A stretch of 20,625 nucleotides of DNA. Source: JACPWY01 sp964603655 (GTDB taxonomy: Bacteria > Bdellovibrionota > FAC87 > UBA2466). The stretch is from contig CAZRVZ010000075.1 of the NCBI GenBank assembly GCA_964603655.1, positions 1-20,625 on the forward strand, written 5' to 3'. A program made the translations under genes and the position numbers. Shown piece by piece: positions 14,241 through 20,625 of this stretch. Within the stretch, counting starts at the first letter, position 1; every line of letters starts with the position of its first letter. The notes beneath the pieces were generated by a model. It saw only the letters and a program-made list of their open reading frames with translations. It made no database searches and was not told the DNA's origin.

Positions 14241-14808
14241 AGTTCCACCTCCCGTGTGACAACTTGGCTTCGATTCTCACTCTAAACTGACTGGGTACTA
14301 CGCCCTTTCCCCCCCCATTCACGCTAGTCCCCAGGTGGGACTCGATGGGATCTAACGCGATTCCAAGTCCGCATACCGGGCAGCGGCGCTGGTGAAACGG
14401 AAATGGGTCACGCCTTGAAATCCGAAAACCGGAATCGATGCCCTTTAACTTTTGATTGGCCTGCTTCTGGGCGCCCATCCAAAGGTCGCGTGTCACCGAT
14501 TCGGTTATCGAAAAAAGAGACCGAATCGATGTTTCAAGCAGTGCGTCTTGGATGACACAATTGGGGACTGCTGTGGCTCTGGCGCAGACGTGAGCAGTGT
14601 CGTGGAGGAGTTCTACAACGGCGATTCTCTTATTTTGAGCCTGAACAAACTGCAAAGTCCTGCGATCTGCGCGCCCTAAAATAATAGCGCTATTATCCAT
14701 TCCAATCTGTAAACTTTCAGTGAGGTAAGCTTCTCGACCCATTCGTTGGGTTAAAAGTGGCGCCGCCAGCAGAATCGCACCTAATACGTTTTTAAAGAGA
14801 AATAGCAT
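14224..14808 (-). CDS. Unknown secreted cysteine-containing protein, pilus-like operon
   Basis: The 194-residue product opens with an N-terminal hydrophobic segment (MLFLFKNVLGAILLAAPLL, residues 1-19), a likely signal or anchor. The remainder is mixed and soluble. It has four cysteines in two pairs: CARATAVPNC in the middle and CPVC in the C-terminal half (RRCPVCGLGI). In the periplasm these could form disulfides, or the CPVC pair could be redox-active or metal-binding. I do not recognise a family. The ATG at 14808 overlaps the end of the TadE-like gene by 28 bases, and the 3' end overlaps the next small pseudopilin gene by 17 bases. Dense overlap on both sides argues for a real co-translated gene. 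Its position among pilin genes suggests a minor component or assembly factor. Confidence 0.75.
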   Translation of the reverse strand: MLFLFKNVLGAILLAAPLLTQRMGREAYLTESLQIGMDNSAIILGRADRRTLQFVQAQNKRIAVVELLHDTAHVCARATAVPNCVIQDALLETSIRSLFSITESVTRDLWMGAQKQANQKLKGIDSGFRISRRDPFPFHQRRCPVCGLGIALDPIESHLGTSVNGGGKGVVPSQFRVRIEAKLSHGRWNYALRD

Positions 14809-15302
14809 CGTTGTGTAAATTGCAATCGATCTCTCGGGCCAAACGCGTCGGCGGCAATTGCCGGATCCCGATACGGCAGAAAAAGGCTCGCGTACCTTGA
14901 TTGCACCCTAGCGCTATACTCCGGACTCCCATACTCAAAAGCTGTCTGACGCAGCCACCGGCGACTGGCGGAGACTTTGTTTGCCAGGACACCATTTCCC
15001 AAAGCACCGGTTCCCAAGGCGCCTGCAATCCAATTACTAATCCGCCTCCCCACCGCATCCTCACTGAGTCCCAGGCTCCGAAGTCTCACATAAAGAAAAC
15101 ACGAGTGGCGAATAAGTACCGCCTGCTGAGCCGTTCGAATAAGTTCTATCCCCAGCGAAAGAGTCAAGAACGCGACTCCCAAGGCAAGCACGCCTTCCAC
15201 CAGGACACTCCCCCGTTCGTAGTGACTACACCTAGGTATTTTACCCGATGCCCGGGAACTACCACTTGCCCCTTGGCTTGGTCGCACTCTCACCGTAATC
15301 AT
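14781..15302 (-). CDS. TadE-like pseudopilin
   Basis: The product (about 173 residues from ATG at 15302) has a basic leader and then a type IVb prepilin site in YERG|SVLVEGVLALG, with Glu at +5. A long hydrophobic helix follows (GVLALGVAFLTLSLGIELI). This is the TadE/TadF pattern, proteins inserted in the inner membrane, cut by a dedicated peptidase and needed for Flp pilus assembly. The remainder (about residues 60-173) is a soluble domain I cannot place; it is rich in Arg, Tyr and Gly. The leader is long (about 30 residues before the Gly), so a later start such as GTG at 15293 is possible. The start region overlaps the Flp pilin gene by 44 bases, and the end overlaps the next gene by 28. 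The open frame extends upstream to 15461, inside the pilin gene, and is not used. Confidence 0.72.
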   Translation of the reverse strand: MITVRVRPSQGASGSSRASGKIPRCSHYERGSVLVEGVLALGVAFLTLSLGIELIRTAQQAVLIRHSCFLYVRLRSLGLSEDAVGRRISNWIAGALGTGALGNGVLANKVSASRRWLRQTAFEYGSPEYSARVQSRYASLFLPYRDPAIAADAFGPRDRLQFTQRCYFSLKTY

Positions 15303-15510
15303 CAAACCCCCGAATCTTGTAACTATCAGCTTCCGGCGCCTCGAGTTCCTTTTCCACTTTCTCCCCGCGCAAGGCCGATGAAATGGATGCATACCTGGCA
15401 CGTAGGTTTTGTCCGACCACTGAGACAATGCTGATGGCCGCAACCGAGATGAGGCACACAAGCACCAGATATTCGATTAGCCCCTGTCCTAGCTTTGTTT
15501 GGGTTTTCAC
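15259..15510 (-). CDS. Flp-type (type IVb) major pilin
   Basis: Flp pilin is the filament subunit of Tad pili, which mediate surface attachment. The 83-residue product has an 8-residue basic leader (MKTQTKLG), then the processing site G|QGLIEY with Glu at +5 and Tyr at +6, the exact Flp signature. A hydrophobic helix follows (LVLVCLISVAAISIVSVVG), then QNLRARYASISSAL, as in Flp proteins. The C-terminal 35 residues form a charged extension (EKVEKELEAPEADSYKIRG), longer than in most Flp pilins of 50-70 residues. The start is GTG at 15510, with a strong GGGAGG 4 bases upstream. It is the first gene of the minus-strand unit ending at 12464, downstream of a 385-base intergenic region. Overlap with the TadE-like gene is 44 bases, so the pilin may be made at a similar level to its partners. 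Confidence 0.88.
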   Translation of the reverse strand: MKTQTKLGQGLIEYLVLVCLISVAAISIVSVVGQNLRARYASISSALRGEKVEKELEAPEADSYKIRGFDDYGESATKPRGKW

Positions 15511-15895
15511 ACCACCTCCCTAAGCCTCACCATTACGAAAACGCCGCTGCCTCATTTCACTGCGATTCACGTGCCAACCCATTGCTGCGTAATGCGTTTG
15601 ACTTCAAAAAGGGAGGGCGACCTAATTTCGGTCCATACGATGGAATTAGGACTATGGCGTTTAGTAGCAAACTGGACTCTGCAGTTCATAAGTAAGAGTG
15701 CATTCCGAGCCTTCAATAAAGGCCGCTTGATTCGAGAGATGTTGGCACAGAGGACATTTCTCTATTGGTTTTTTAACCGGTGCCACCATTGCTGAAATCG
15801 GTGGCAAGTGGCCCGTTGATTATCGAAATAAGTGATGACAAACCGATACCTTTTCCATAATCATTCTTTTATAATCTTCACGGAGGCGTGTTCAA
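15511..15895. promoter_or_regulatory. Divergent intergenic region between Flp pilin and arginine decarboxylase
   Basis: This 385-base stretch has no supported gene. It holds the strong ribosome sites of both flanking genes and two stem-loops. At 15621-15650, CCTAATT pairs with AATTAGG, with an inner CCAT/ATGG stem. At 15781-15806, TGCCACC pairs with GGTGGCA around a 12-base loop. TTGACT at 15598-15603 has only a weak -10 match 17 bases on. CATAAT (15856-15861) and TATAAT (15870-15875) lie close to the decarboxylase start, but no good -35 box pairs with them. The exact promoters cannot be fixed by eye. Confidence 0.55.
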
Positions 15896-16441
15896 TTGTT
15901 CGTACCGAAGGAAATGTTTCTGGTTAAGGGTGTTGGAAAAGAACGTGAACGCTTGGCGTCATTCGAGATGGCGTTACGGGATGCGGGAATTGCTGAATTC
16001 AACCTGGTCAAGGTCACATCCATATTTCCCCCGCGCTGCAAAGTCATTTCGCCCGAAAAGGGAGCTAAGAAATTAAAGGCCGGCCAGATTCTGTATGTCG
16101 TCTTGGCGGAATCTTCGACCAATGAACCCAACCGGCTAATTGCAGCCTCCATTGGCTTGGCTGTCCCCAAGGACGTCGAGCAATACGGCTACCTGAGCGA
16201 GCACCATTCCTACGGAGAGACGAGTAGAAAGGTTGGCGAATATGCGGAAGATTTGGCGGCGTACATGCTCGCCACCACGCTGGGTATTTCTTTCGAAAAT
16301 GATGTGACCTACGACAGCGGCAAGGACCTTTGGCGCATTAAGCGTGAGGTGGTATCCACCCGTAACATCACCCAGACCGCCGTCGGTGAGAAGAATGGGC
16401 TTTGGACGACATCCATTGCTGCGGCAGTTCTCCTGGCTTAA
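15896..16441 (+). CDS. Pyruvoyl-dependent arginine decarboxylase
   Basis: The enzyme converts arginine to agmatine and CO2 using a pyruvoyl group made by self-cleavage. The 181-residue product matches the family (about 160-190). The self-cleavage region reads NLVKVTSIFPPRC, with Thr41-Ser42 at the expected scissile bond. The chlamydial enzyme also uses Thr-Ser, while the Methanocaldococcus enzyme uses Ser-Ser. The beta chain is residues 1-41; the alpha chain starts at Ser42, which becomes the pyruvoyl group. Other conserved parts are GQILYVVLAES and AASIGLAVPKD. The start is TTG at 15896, supported by GGAGG 9 bases upstream. Agmatinase begins directly after the stop (TAAATG), so the two catalyse successive steps. 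The usual bacterial route uses PLP-dependent SpeA; this is the pyruvoyl alternative, common in archaea, Chlamydia and some other bacteria. It could act in polyamine synthesis, acid resistance or depletion of arginine. Confidence 0.94.
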   Translation: MFVPKEMFLVKGVGKERERLASFEMALRDAGIAEFNLVKVTSIFPPRCKVISPEKGAKKLKAGQILYVVLAESSTNEPNRLIAASIGLAVPKDVEQYGYLSEHHSYGETSRKVGEYAEDLAAYMLATTLGISFENDVTYDSGKDLWRIKREVVSTRNITQTAVGEKNGLWTTSIAAAVLLA

Positions 16442-17314
16442 ATGGCCTGGCCTCAATTTTTAGCACCCGAAGATCCGCGTCAAAACGACGCTGAAACCGC
16501 GCGATTCGTTGTCGTACCGTGCCCCTACGAGAAAACAACTTCCTACATGAAGGGAACGGTGCTGGGACCTTCGCGAATCATCGAGGCGTCCGAGCAGGTC
16601 GAGTTTTTCGATTCCGAGACCGGGCTTGAGGCCATCGATGAGGGTATCCACACCTGCGAAGCGCTGGACTATTCCCGCGGCAATGTTTCGGACTGGTTGA
16701 GCGCGACCGAATTAGTGTTCACCGAAATATTTAAAAAAGGTAAGTTCCCGATCATGTTAGGTGGAGAGCATACCATCAGCTATCCCCCCATAGCGGCCGC
16801 GGCAAAATTGGGAGAGATATCCGTGCTGCATTTTGATGCTCACAGCGACATGCGAGATACCTACCACGGTGACAGGTTCAGCCACGCCTCCGTGATGCGA
16901 CGGGTTCACGAGTGTGTCAGCCATACCTACTCAGTAGGGATCCGAGCTCAGTGTAAAGAGGAACGGGAGTATCTAAATGCTCACCGAAACTTTGGTGTGC
17001 TCTATGATCACGAGCGAACTCTCACTGGACTCAATGTGGATCTGGCGCTCAGTTTTCTCCCCACTCAGAATATCTACATCACCATTGATTTGGATTATTA
17101 CTCGCCTGAAGTAATGCCATCCGTGGGTACACCGGTTCCGGGTGGTGGAGCCTGGTACGAAACGCTTAACTTTATCCGCGCAATCTATAAGCAGCGCAAC
17201 GTGATAGGGGCAGATATTGTCGAGTTGCGCCCCGATCACGACAAACGCTCCGATTTTCTCGCGGCGCAGCTCGCCTATAAGCTCATGACCTATTCGACAC
17301 TGACTCGGTCGTAA
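16442..17314 (+). CDS. speB: Agmatinase (agmatine ureohydrolase)
   Basis: The enzyme hydrolyses agmatine to putrescine and urea at a two-manganese site. The 290-residue product carries all six metal ligands of the ureohydrolase family: His110 (GGEHT), Asp132, His134 and Asp136 (FDAHSD), and Asp216 and Asp218 (ITIDLDYYSPEVMPSVGTPVPGG). The following VELRPDHD corresponds to the family's VELNP region. Length fits agmatinase. It starts at ATG 16442 with no gap after the arginine decarboxylase stop, so translation is probably coupled and the pair makes putrescine from arginine in two steps. No arginine transporter, SpeE spermidine synthase or AdiC-type antiporter is visible here, so use of the product in polyamine supply is more likely than an acid-resistance cycle. 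Guanidinobutyrase or another ureohydrolase substrate is less likely because of the neighbour. Confidence 0.94.
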   Translation: MAWPQFLAPEDPRQNDAETARFVVVPCPYEKTTSYMKGTVLGPSRIIEASEQVEFFDSETGLEAIDEGIHTCEALDYSRGNVSDWLSATELVFTEIFKKGKFPIMLGGEHTISYPPIAAAAKLGEISVLHFDAHSDMRDTYHGDRFSHASVMRRVHECVSHTYSVGIRAQCKEEREYLNAHRNFGVLYDHERTLTGLNVDLALSFLPTQNIYITIDLDYYSPEVMPSVGTPVPGGGAWYETLNFIRAIYKQRNVIGADIVELRPDHDKRSDFLAAQLAYKLMTYSTLTRS

Positions 17315-17381
17315 ACGCTTGTATTTCAATGCCCGTTCTCCGCTCGTTCGAATGGCCATCTGGTGTTAGACTGGTGCCCAA

Positions 17382-18797
17382 TTGCAAACTCTGTATTACA
17401 TACTCTGGATCGGTCTCATTGCCCTATCGCTCTACCAATTACTCATTGAAAAGCGCGAACCGGCCTCTACCTGGGCCTGGATTCTGGTCGTCGTGGGATT
17501 CCCGATAGTCGGCGCACTGGTGTTTCAGGTGTTCGGACCGCAACGACTCGAACGTCAGGCGTTAAAGCGACGACTTCGACTCGATCAGATGCTCGATGAA
17601 TCATCCCACCCGCTCCCAACCGAACTCACGCCGAGCGAAGCGGTCCCAGAAGATAAGCGCGCCGTTTTCCAACTGCTTCACAATATTTCAGAATACCGAA
17701 CGACCACGGGGAATTCGGTAAATATTTTGGCGGATCCGCAAGAGGCCCTGGCGGCGATGCGGGGAGCGCTGCAATCGGCGAAACATTTCATTCACGTTGA
17801 GTACTATATTATTCGCGGCGATGATGTGAGCCGCCAGTTATTTTCCGACCTGGAAATGGCGGCCGATCGGGGTGTCGAGGTACGCATCCTTTATGACTCC
17901 CTCGGGTCTTTATTTTTGAAACGCCGCACTTTTAAAAAGCTCCTAAAATCCGGAGCTCAGGTTGCGGGTTTTCTGCCGCTGGTCCACTTTCCCAAGCGAC
18001 TCAATCTCAACTTCCGTAATCACAGAAAGATCCTGATCGTGGACGGGGAGATTGCTTTCACGGGCGGAGCCAATATTGGCAGGCAATACCTGGGCATTCA
18101 AACCGACGCACAGTGGAGGGACAACTTCGTGGCGGTTCGGGGCCCCGCGTGCCTTCAATTGCAGGACGTGTTTGCCAAGGACTGGCACTTCACCACGAAA
18201 GAGGATATTTTTTCGGACCGTTACTACCCTAAGCCGAAACGGGTTGGCTCGACGACGCTCCAGGTCCTCGAAAGCGGGCCCGATTCCAAATTCTTTTCGC
18301 TCGAACAGGCGGTGATACTCGCGCTGGCTCAGGCTAAAAAGAGCGTTCGCATGACGACACCCTACTTCATTCCCGATGCGGCACTACTCACGGCTCTCAT
18401 CGCGACCAGCCTGCGCGGGGTCACGGTCTCCCTGATTCTGCCCAAAAAAACGGATAATCGGATGGTACGCTATGCCGCCCGCTCGTATTACGAATACCTG
18501 CTCCAGGCAGGAGTCCAGATTTACGAATACCGTCCTCGGATCCTTCACTCAAAAATGCTCATCATTGACGACGAGCTTTGTGTGCTCGGTTCGGCCAACA
18601 TGGATGTCCGCAGCTTTCGCCTCAACTTCGAGCTCAATCTCTGGATCTCGGGCGCCAAAACCGCCCGCGAGGGTTCCGAAATCTTTAAAACCGACCTGGA
18701 ACACTGTGACCCCATTGCGTGGGAGCAGTTTGAATCCCGTGGCGTCACGGCACGCCTTCTCGAAAACACCTGTCGGCTGTTTTCACCAATGCTATAG
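17382..18797 (+). CDS. cls: Cardiolipin synthase (phospholipase D superfamily, ClsA-like)
   Basis: The enzyme joins two phosphatidylglycerol molecules into cardiolipin at the inner membrane. The 471-residue product has two N-terminal membrane spans (about residues 2-16 and 31-48), then two catalytic HKD motifs. The first is HRKILIVDG from His214, the second HSKMLIIDD from His389, each followed by the family's GGANIG or GSANMD segment. The layout and length match ClsA-type synthases. The start given is TTG at 17382; an in-frame stop lies five codons upstream and no clear ribosome site is visible, so translation start is the weakest point. The gene lies 67 bases after agmatinase and may be read with it. 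It converges with an unknown gene 7 bases downstream, with no obvious terminator between them. Confidence 0.93.
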   Translation: MQTLYYILWIGLIALSLYQLLIEKREPASTWAWILVVVGFPIVGALVFQVFGPQRLERQALKRRLRLDQMLDESSHPLPTELTPSEAVPEDKRAVFQLLHNISEYRTTTGNSVNILADPQEALAAMRGALQSAKHFIHVEYYIIRGDDVSRQLFSDLEMAADRGVEVRILYDSLGSLFLKRRTFKKLLKSGAQVAGFLPLVHFPKRLNLNFRNHRKILIVDGEIAFTGGANIGRQYLGIQTDAQWRDNFVAVRGPACLQLQDVFAKDWHFTTKEDIFSDRYYPKPKRVGSTTLQVLESGPDSKFFSLEQAVILALAQAKKSVRMTTPYFIPDAALLTALIATSLRGVTVSLILPKKTDNRMVRYAARSYYEYLLQAGVQIYEYRPRILHSKMLIIDDELCVLGSANMDVRSFRLNFELNLWISGAKTAREGSEIFKTDLEHCDPIAWEQFESRGVTARLLENTCRLFSPML

Positions 18798-18804
18798 GTG
18801 CCGG

Positions 18805-19290
18805 CTAATGCCGAAGAGAGTTGGTGGCCTGGACGATTTCGGTGAGGTAATGTCTGGCAACCTGTTCAGCCGAAACGACCTTGCCGAGAAAAAGCCAATC
18901 CAGGTCGTAGAAGGCGCCGAACTTGGCCTCGATTGAACCGCCAAACTGCAGCTCGCGGTTAGGATTCTTTTCACACATAAAATTCACAACGCCTGACTGG
19001 GCTCGAAACGTGAGTCGCAGCGGTTCGCGCTCGACCAGAAACTCGGCTCCGTCATCGGCTAGTCGAGAAACTCGTAAAATACTAGAATTGGCGGGCAGGC
19101 GTCTGTTCAAAAAACCGGCGAGTTCCTTGAATTCGCCAAAGAGAGTTCTGGAGAACTGCACCGTCTCCTGAATCAGAAGTGATTCTTTGGCCGTAACAAT
19201 GTCGATAGAAAGTCGATCGCCAGAGGCGATTTCGATTTCCTGTGCCACTAGGCTTTCAATCCAGCTGACGGTCCGCGAACTTAAAGCCAT
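18805..19290 (-). CDS. Unknown protein, 161 residues
   Basis: I do not recognise this protein. It has no signal peptide, membrane span or cysteine cluster, and appears soluble. The N-terminal part (about 1-60) is helical and acidic (SWIESLVAQEIEIASGDRL). The central part (about 75-125) alternates charged and hydrophobic residues and looks like beta strands (AEFLVEREPLRLTFRAQSG). It ends in a helical stretch rich in Ala and Val. The ATG at 19290 is the first usable start: the frame is open some way upstream without ATG, GTG or TTG. No good ribosome site lies right before it. It converges with the cardiolipin synthase gene. Codon use is like that of its neighbours, which supports a coding gene, but it is a single-gene unit with no help from context. 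Confidence 0.72.
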   Translation of the reverse strand: MALSSRTVSWIESLVAQEIEIASGDRLSIDIVTAKESLLIQETVQFSRTLFGEFKELAGFLNRRLPANSSILRVSRLADDGAEFLVEREPLRLTFRAQSGVVNFMCEKNPNRELQFGGSIEAKFGAFYDLDWLFLGKVVSAEQVARHYLTEIVQATNSLRH

Positions 19291-19523
19291 GCTAAGCAGT
19301 TCATCAATAACTCCCCCATCATAAGGCCGTGAATTGAAAATCCTTAACCCTTTAGAAAAGGTGGTCGCCTTGTTGCCACTTTAGGCTTCCCAACTGAATG
19401 GGCCTGCACACCGCGACAAGTTAAGGCTACCAATTAAGAATCTGTAGGTAAGGACATATCGTGTCCACGTACCAGACAGGGGAGCTGGTTTATTATCTCA
19501 AAATAATTTCCCAAAAACCCCTG
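19291..19523. other. Non-coding region with a small stem-loop
   Basis: No gene is supported in this stretch. It contains one imperfect stem-loop at 19447-19473 (GGTA and GGACA pairing with TGTCC and TACC around a short loop). The stretch presumably holds the promoter for the unknown minus-strand gene that starts at 19290, but no clear -35/-10 pair could be picked by eye. Confidence 0.5.
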
Positions 19524-19553
19524 AAAAACGGGTAGGGGGACATGCCCCCTACC
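19524..19553 (-). terminator. Rho-independent terminator of the PhaR-type gene
   Basis: A perfect 9-bp stem GGTAGGGGG / CCCCCTACC (19531-19539 and 19545-19553) surrounds a 5-base loop. On the minus strand it is followed within two bases by a run of five T (19528-19524), then further T-rich sequence. It lies 15 bases after the stop codon of the PhaR-type gene. This is a textbook intrinsic terminator in that direction; no T run follows it on the plus strand. Confidence 0.88.
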
Positions 19554-19568
19554 GCAAAATATTCAGCC

Positions 19569-19982
19569 TTATGCGTCGACCGATTTGGGGGTTGTGGCCT
19601 CGCGAACCGGCACAGTACGCTTTTCCAGCGTATCCAGTTTCACCGAAAGGTCCTTCACCTGTGACTCGAGCAGCCGAATTACATCCAGCTGACTCCCGTC
19701 ACCGGCTTTGGAGAGAAACGAGGTGAATGAGCCGTCACCCTGCTGGATGATGTGGCGCAATGTAGTGATTGGAACGGGATTATCCGAGCGCTTTTGCTTC
19801 TCAAAGATAATCTGAGTCAGCGTAGCGGCGGTAATATCCTTCTGGTTGCGATTGTCCACAACCGTCACCGCTTCACCCTGCTGAATCATCTCCGCGATTT
19901 CATCGAGCGTGACATAACAGCTCGCATCAGTGTCGTACAATTTGCGATTCTGGTACCGTTTAATGATTTTTGCCTTCTCCAT
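19569..19982 (-). CDS. phaR: PHA/PHB accumulation regulator DNA-binding domain protein (PhaR-like)
   Basis: Proteins of this family bind DNA and, in PHA producers, also polymer granules, controlling granule-protein genes. The 137-residue product starts MEKAKIIKRYQNRKLYDTD and continues through CYVTLDEIAEMIQQGEAVTV and NRNQKDITAATLTQIIFEKQK, the near-invariant N-terminal domain (about residues 5-68). The rest has a helix QLDVIRLLESQVKDLSVKLD with a heptad pattern, likely a coiled coil for oligomerisation. ATG at 19982 was chosen because the domain starts right after it and GGGGGA lies 6 bases upstream; the frame is open to 20069 without homology. It is shorter than Ralstonia PhaR (about 180 residues). 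No PHA synthase or phasin gene is in the window, so a role in PHA storage is by family only. Confidence 0.88.
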   Translation of the reverse strand: MEKAKIIKRYQNRKLYDTDASCYVTLDEIAEMIQQGEAVTVVDNRNQKDITAATLTQIIFEKQKRSDNPVPITTLRHIIQQGDGSFTSFLSKAGDGSQLDVIRLLESQVKDLSVKLDTLEKRTVPVREATTPKSVDA

Positions 19983-20513
19983 TTTATCCCCCAACCTAAA
20001 AAGGTCACATGTTTTTGAGGATGGCACTACTGTTGGTTTTGCCCCAAGCAAAACAACCCCCAACCCCACCTGCCGGAGACCAACCTAAAATCTCCAGCAA
20101 CAAGAATTATTTTTCGGTGCGCAGCACCTACTGTCAAGCGTCTTACTGGAGATTGTAGCGGGTAGCAAACGCCACGCTGCCTGAGGTCAAATAACGCAGA
20201 CGCAAGAGGCTTAGTGCAAAGGGCTTTCAGCCGATAACAAATGTTAACGAACTTCGACGCGATTCGGTGTGGAGCGGTGGTTTTTTGACGTGGACATTTA
20301 CTTTTCCGAATTATTTTGCCCTTTTTTGAGTCGTTTTTGGGGCGTTTTTTTTCCGGTAGCTCGAAGCACGGTGTTGGTTCGCGGGGCCAGAAACGTGAGA
20401 AGGGTAGTTTGTAAACGATGGTTTTTAGACGATCGCTTATAATATCAGCCACCGTGAAGCCGCCTTGATTTATCAAAGCATTCAAGGCTTCATGGTCCCG
20501 GTGAGGTGACCCC
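19983..20513. promoter_or_regulatory. 531-base non-coding region between PhaR-type gene and lipoprotein
   Basis: No gene is supported here. On the minus strand TTGACA (20137-20132) is a perfect -35 box; the best -10 candidates downstream are 19-20 bases away, longer than normal. An inverted repeat AATCTCCAG (20089-20097) / CTGGAGATT (20146-20154) brackets this box and could be an operator. The leader of the PhaR-type gene is unusually G-rich on the transcribed strand (runs of 4-5 G at about 20041-20075 and 19988). Toward the plus-strand gene, T runs at 20321-20352 and a TATAAT box at 20438 are seen. Confidence 0.5.
20438..20443 (+). promoter_or_regulatory. Possible -10 box for the lipoprotein gene
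   Basis: A perfect TATAAT at 20438-20443 lies about 70 bases before the lipoprotein start, giving a leader of about 64 bases. No good -35 hexamer is found at 16-18 bases upstream; TTGTAA (20409-20414) is 23 bases away. The assignment rests on one box only. Confidence 0.35.
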
Positions 20514-20625
20514 ATGTACGCACGACCTTTTATGCCCATTGTCGCGATGGCGGCTCTATCCATCGCCTGCCAGCACCACGAGAAACCGCAGGGATCCGAC
20601 ACGGACTCCACCGTTCGGAAAATCG
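20514..20625 (+). CDS. Lipoprotein, N-terminal part only (cut by window end)
   Basis: ATG at 20514 has GAGGTGA just 4 bases upstream and opens a frame that runs off the window after 37 codons. The product starts MYARPFMPIVAMAALSIACQ, a lipoprotein signal with a lipobox LSIAC. The Cys at position 19 would be lipid-modified and become residue 1 of the mature protein. The next residues (HHEKPQGSDTDSTVRK) are polar, as in a flexible linker. Function cannot be told from this fragment. The competing minus-strand open frame over the same bases (20611-20027) has no recognisable domain and is not annotated. Confidence 0.75.
   Translation, partial: MYARPFMPIVAMAALSIACQHHEKPQGSDTDSTVRKI

Noticed and set aside
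14901..15434. 177-codon plus-strand frame over the pilin and TadE-like genes
   Set aside because: Opposite to genes with clear prepilin motifs, ribosome sites and start-stop overlaps; its product has no domain or signal.
15870..15875. TATAAT as the promoter of the arginine decarboxylase gene
   Set aside because: A start 7 bases downstream would begin the transcript at the GGAGG ribosome site itself, and no -35 box is found 16-18 bases upstream.
20027..20611. 194-codon open frame on the minus strand
   Set aside because: It covers the control region and the well-supported start of the plus-strand lipoprotein. The translation is Lys/Arg/Cys-rich with no recognisable domain, and no ribosome site precedes it. 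Likely a chance open frame.
1..20625. tRNA genes, CRISPR arrays, insertion sequences
   Set aside because: No cloverleaf sequence, no regularly spaced repeats and no transposase or integrase coding region was found; the only large repeat is the inverted repeat at 12367-12466.

Overview
The window looks like chromosome from a Gram-negative bacterium, most like the former Deltaproteobacteria and in particular the Bdellovibrionota. This is inferred from the gene mix, because no ribosomal RNA is present. The mix includes an anchored HtrA protease, ClpB, cardiolipin synthase, a lipoprotein, a FYDLN-type acidic zinc-ribbon protein, a PHA-regulator domain protein, an SrkA-type kinase, Flp/Tad pilus parts and a pyruvoyl-dependent arginine decarboxylase with agmatinase. 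Composition is near 50-55% GC almost throughout. The exception is the first ~1.17 kb (mreB), which is clearly richer in G+C. No tRNA, rRNA, CRISPR array or transposase gene was seen.

Layout. (1) 1-1165, plus strand: mreB, with no mreC or mreD following. (2) 1174-6533, minus strand, read right to left: two ABC exporter half-transporters forming an asymmetric heterodimer, then an SrkA/YihE-type kinase, then an NfsA-like nitroreductase. The genes overlap or nearly touch, so this looks like one export/stress/redox operon. (3) 6534-6774: divergent control region. (4) 6775-12361, plus strand: clpB, htrA, a PfkB-type sugar kinase and the FYDLN acidic protein, a closely packed proteostasis cluster. 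(5) 12367-12466: a perfect 43-bp inverted repeat between converging transcription units. (6) 12464-15510, minus strand, read right to left: seven packed or overlapping genes. They are a Flp-type pilin, a TadE-like pseudopilin, a secreted Cys protein of unknown function, a second very small pseudopilin, a SAF-domain (CpaB-like) protein, an unknown exported protein with a C-terminal membrane segment, and a 48-residue single-span membrane protein found here by reading past the larger gene. No Tad ATPase, platform, secretin or prepilin peptidase is in the window. (7) 15511-15895: divergent intergenic region. (8) 15896-18797, plus strand: pyruvoyl arginine decarboxylase and agmatinase (arginine to agmatine to putrescine), then cardiolipin synthase. 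(9) 18805-19290, minus: unknown gene. (10) 19524-19982, minus: PhaR-type regulator with a clear terminator. (11) 19983-20513: non-coding control region. (12) 20514 to the end, plus: start of a lipoprotein cut by the window edge.

Most noteworthy are the pilus-like operon with three predicted type IVb prepilin cleavage sites beside unknown partners, the 43-bp palindrome that carries the stop codon of the last gene of that operon, the compositional break at mreB, and the two-gene agmatine/putrescine pathway that uses the Thr-Ser self-cleavage site.
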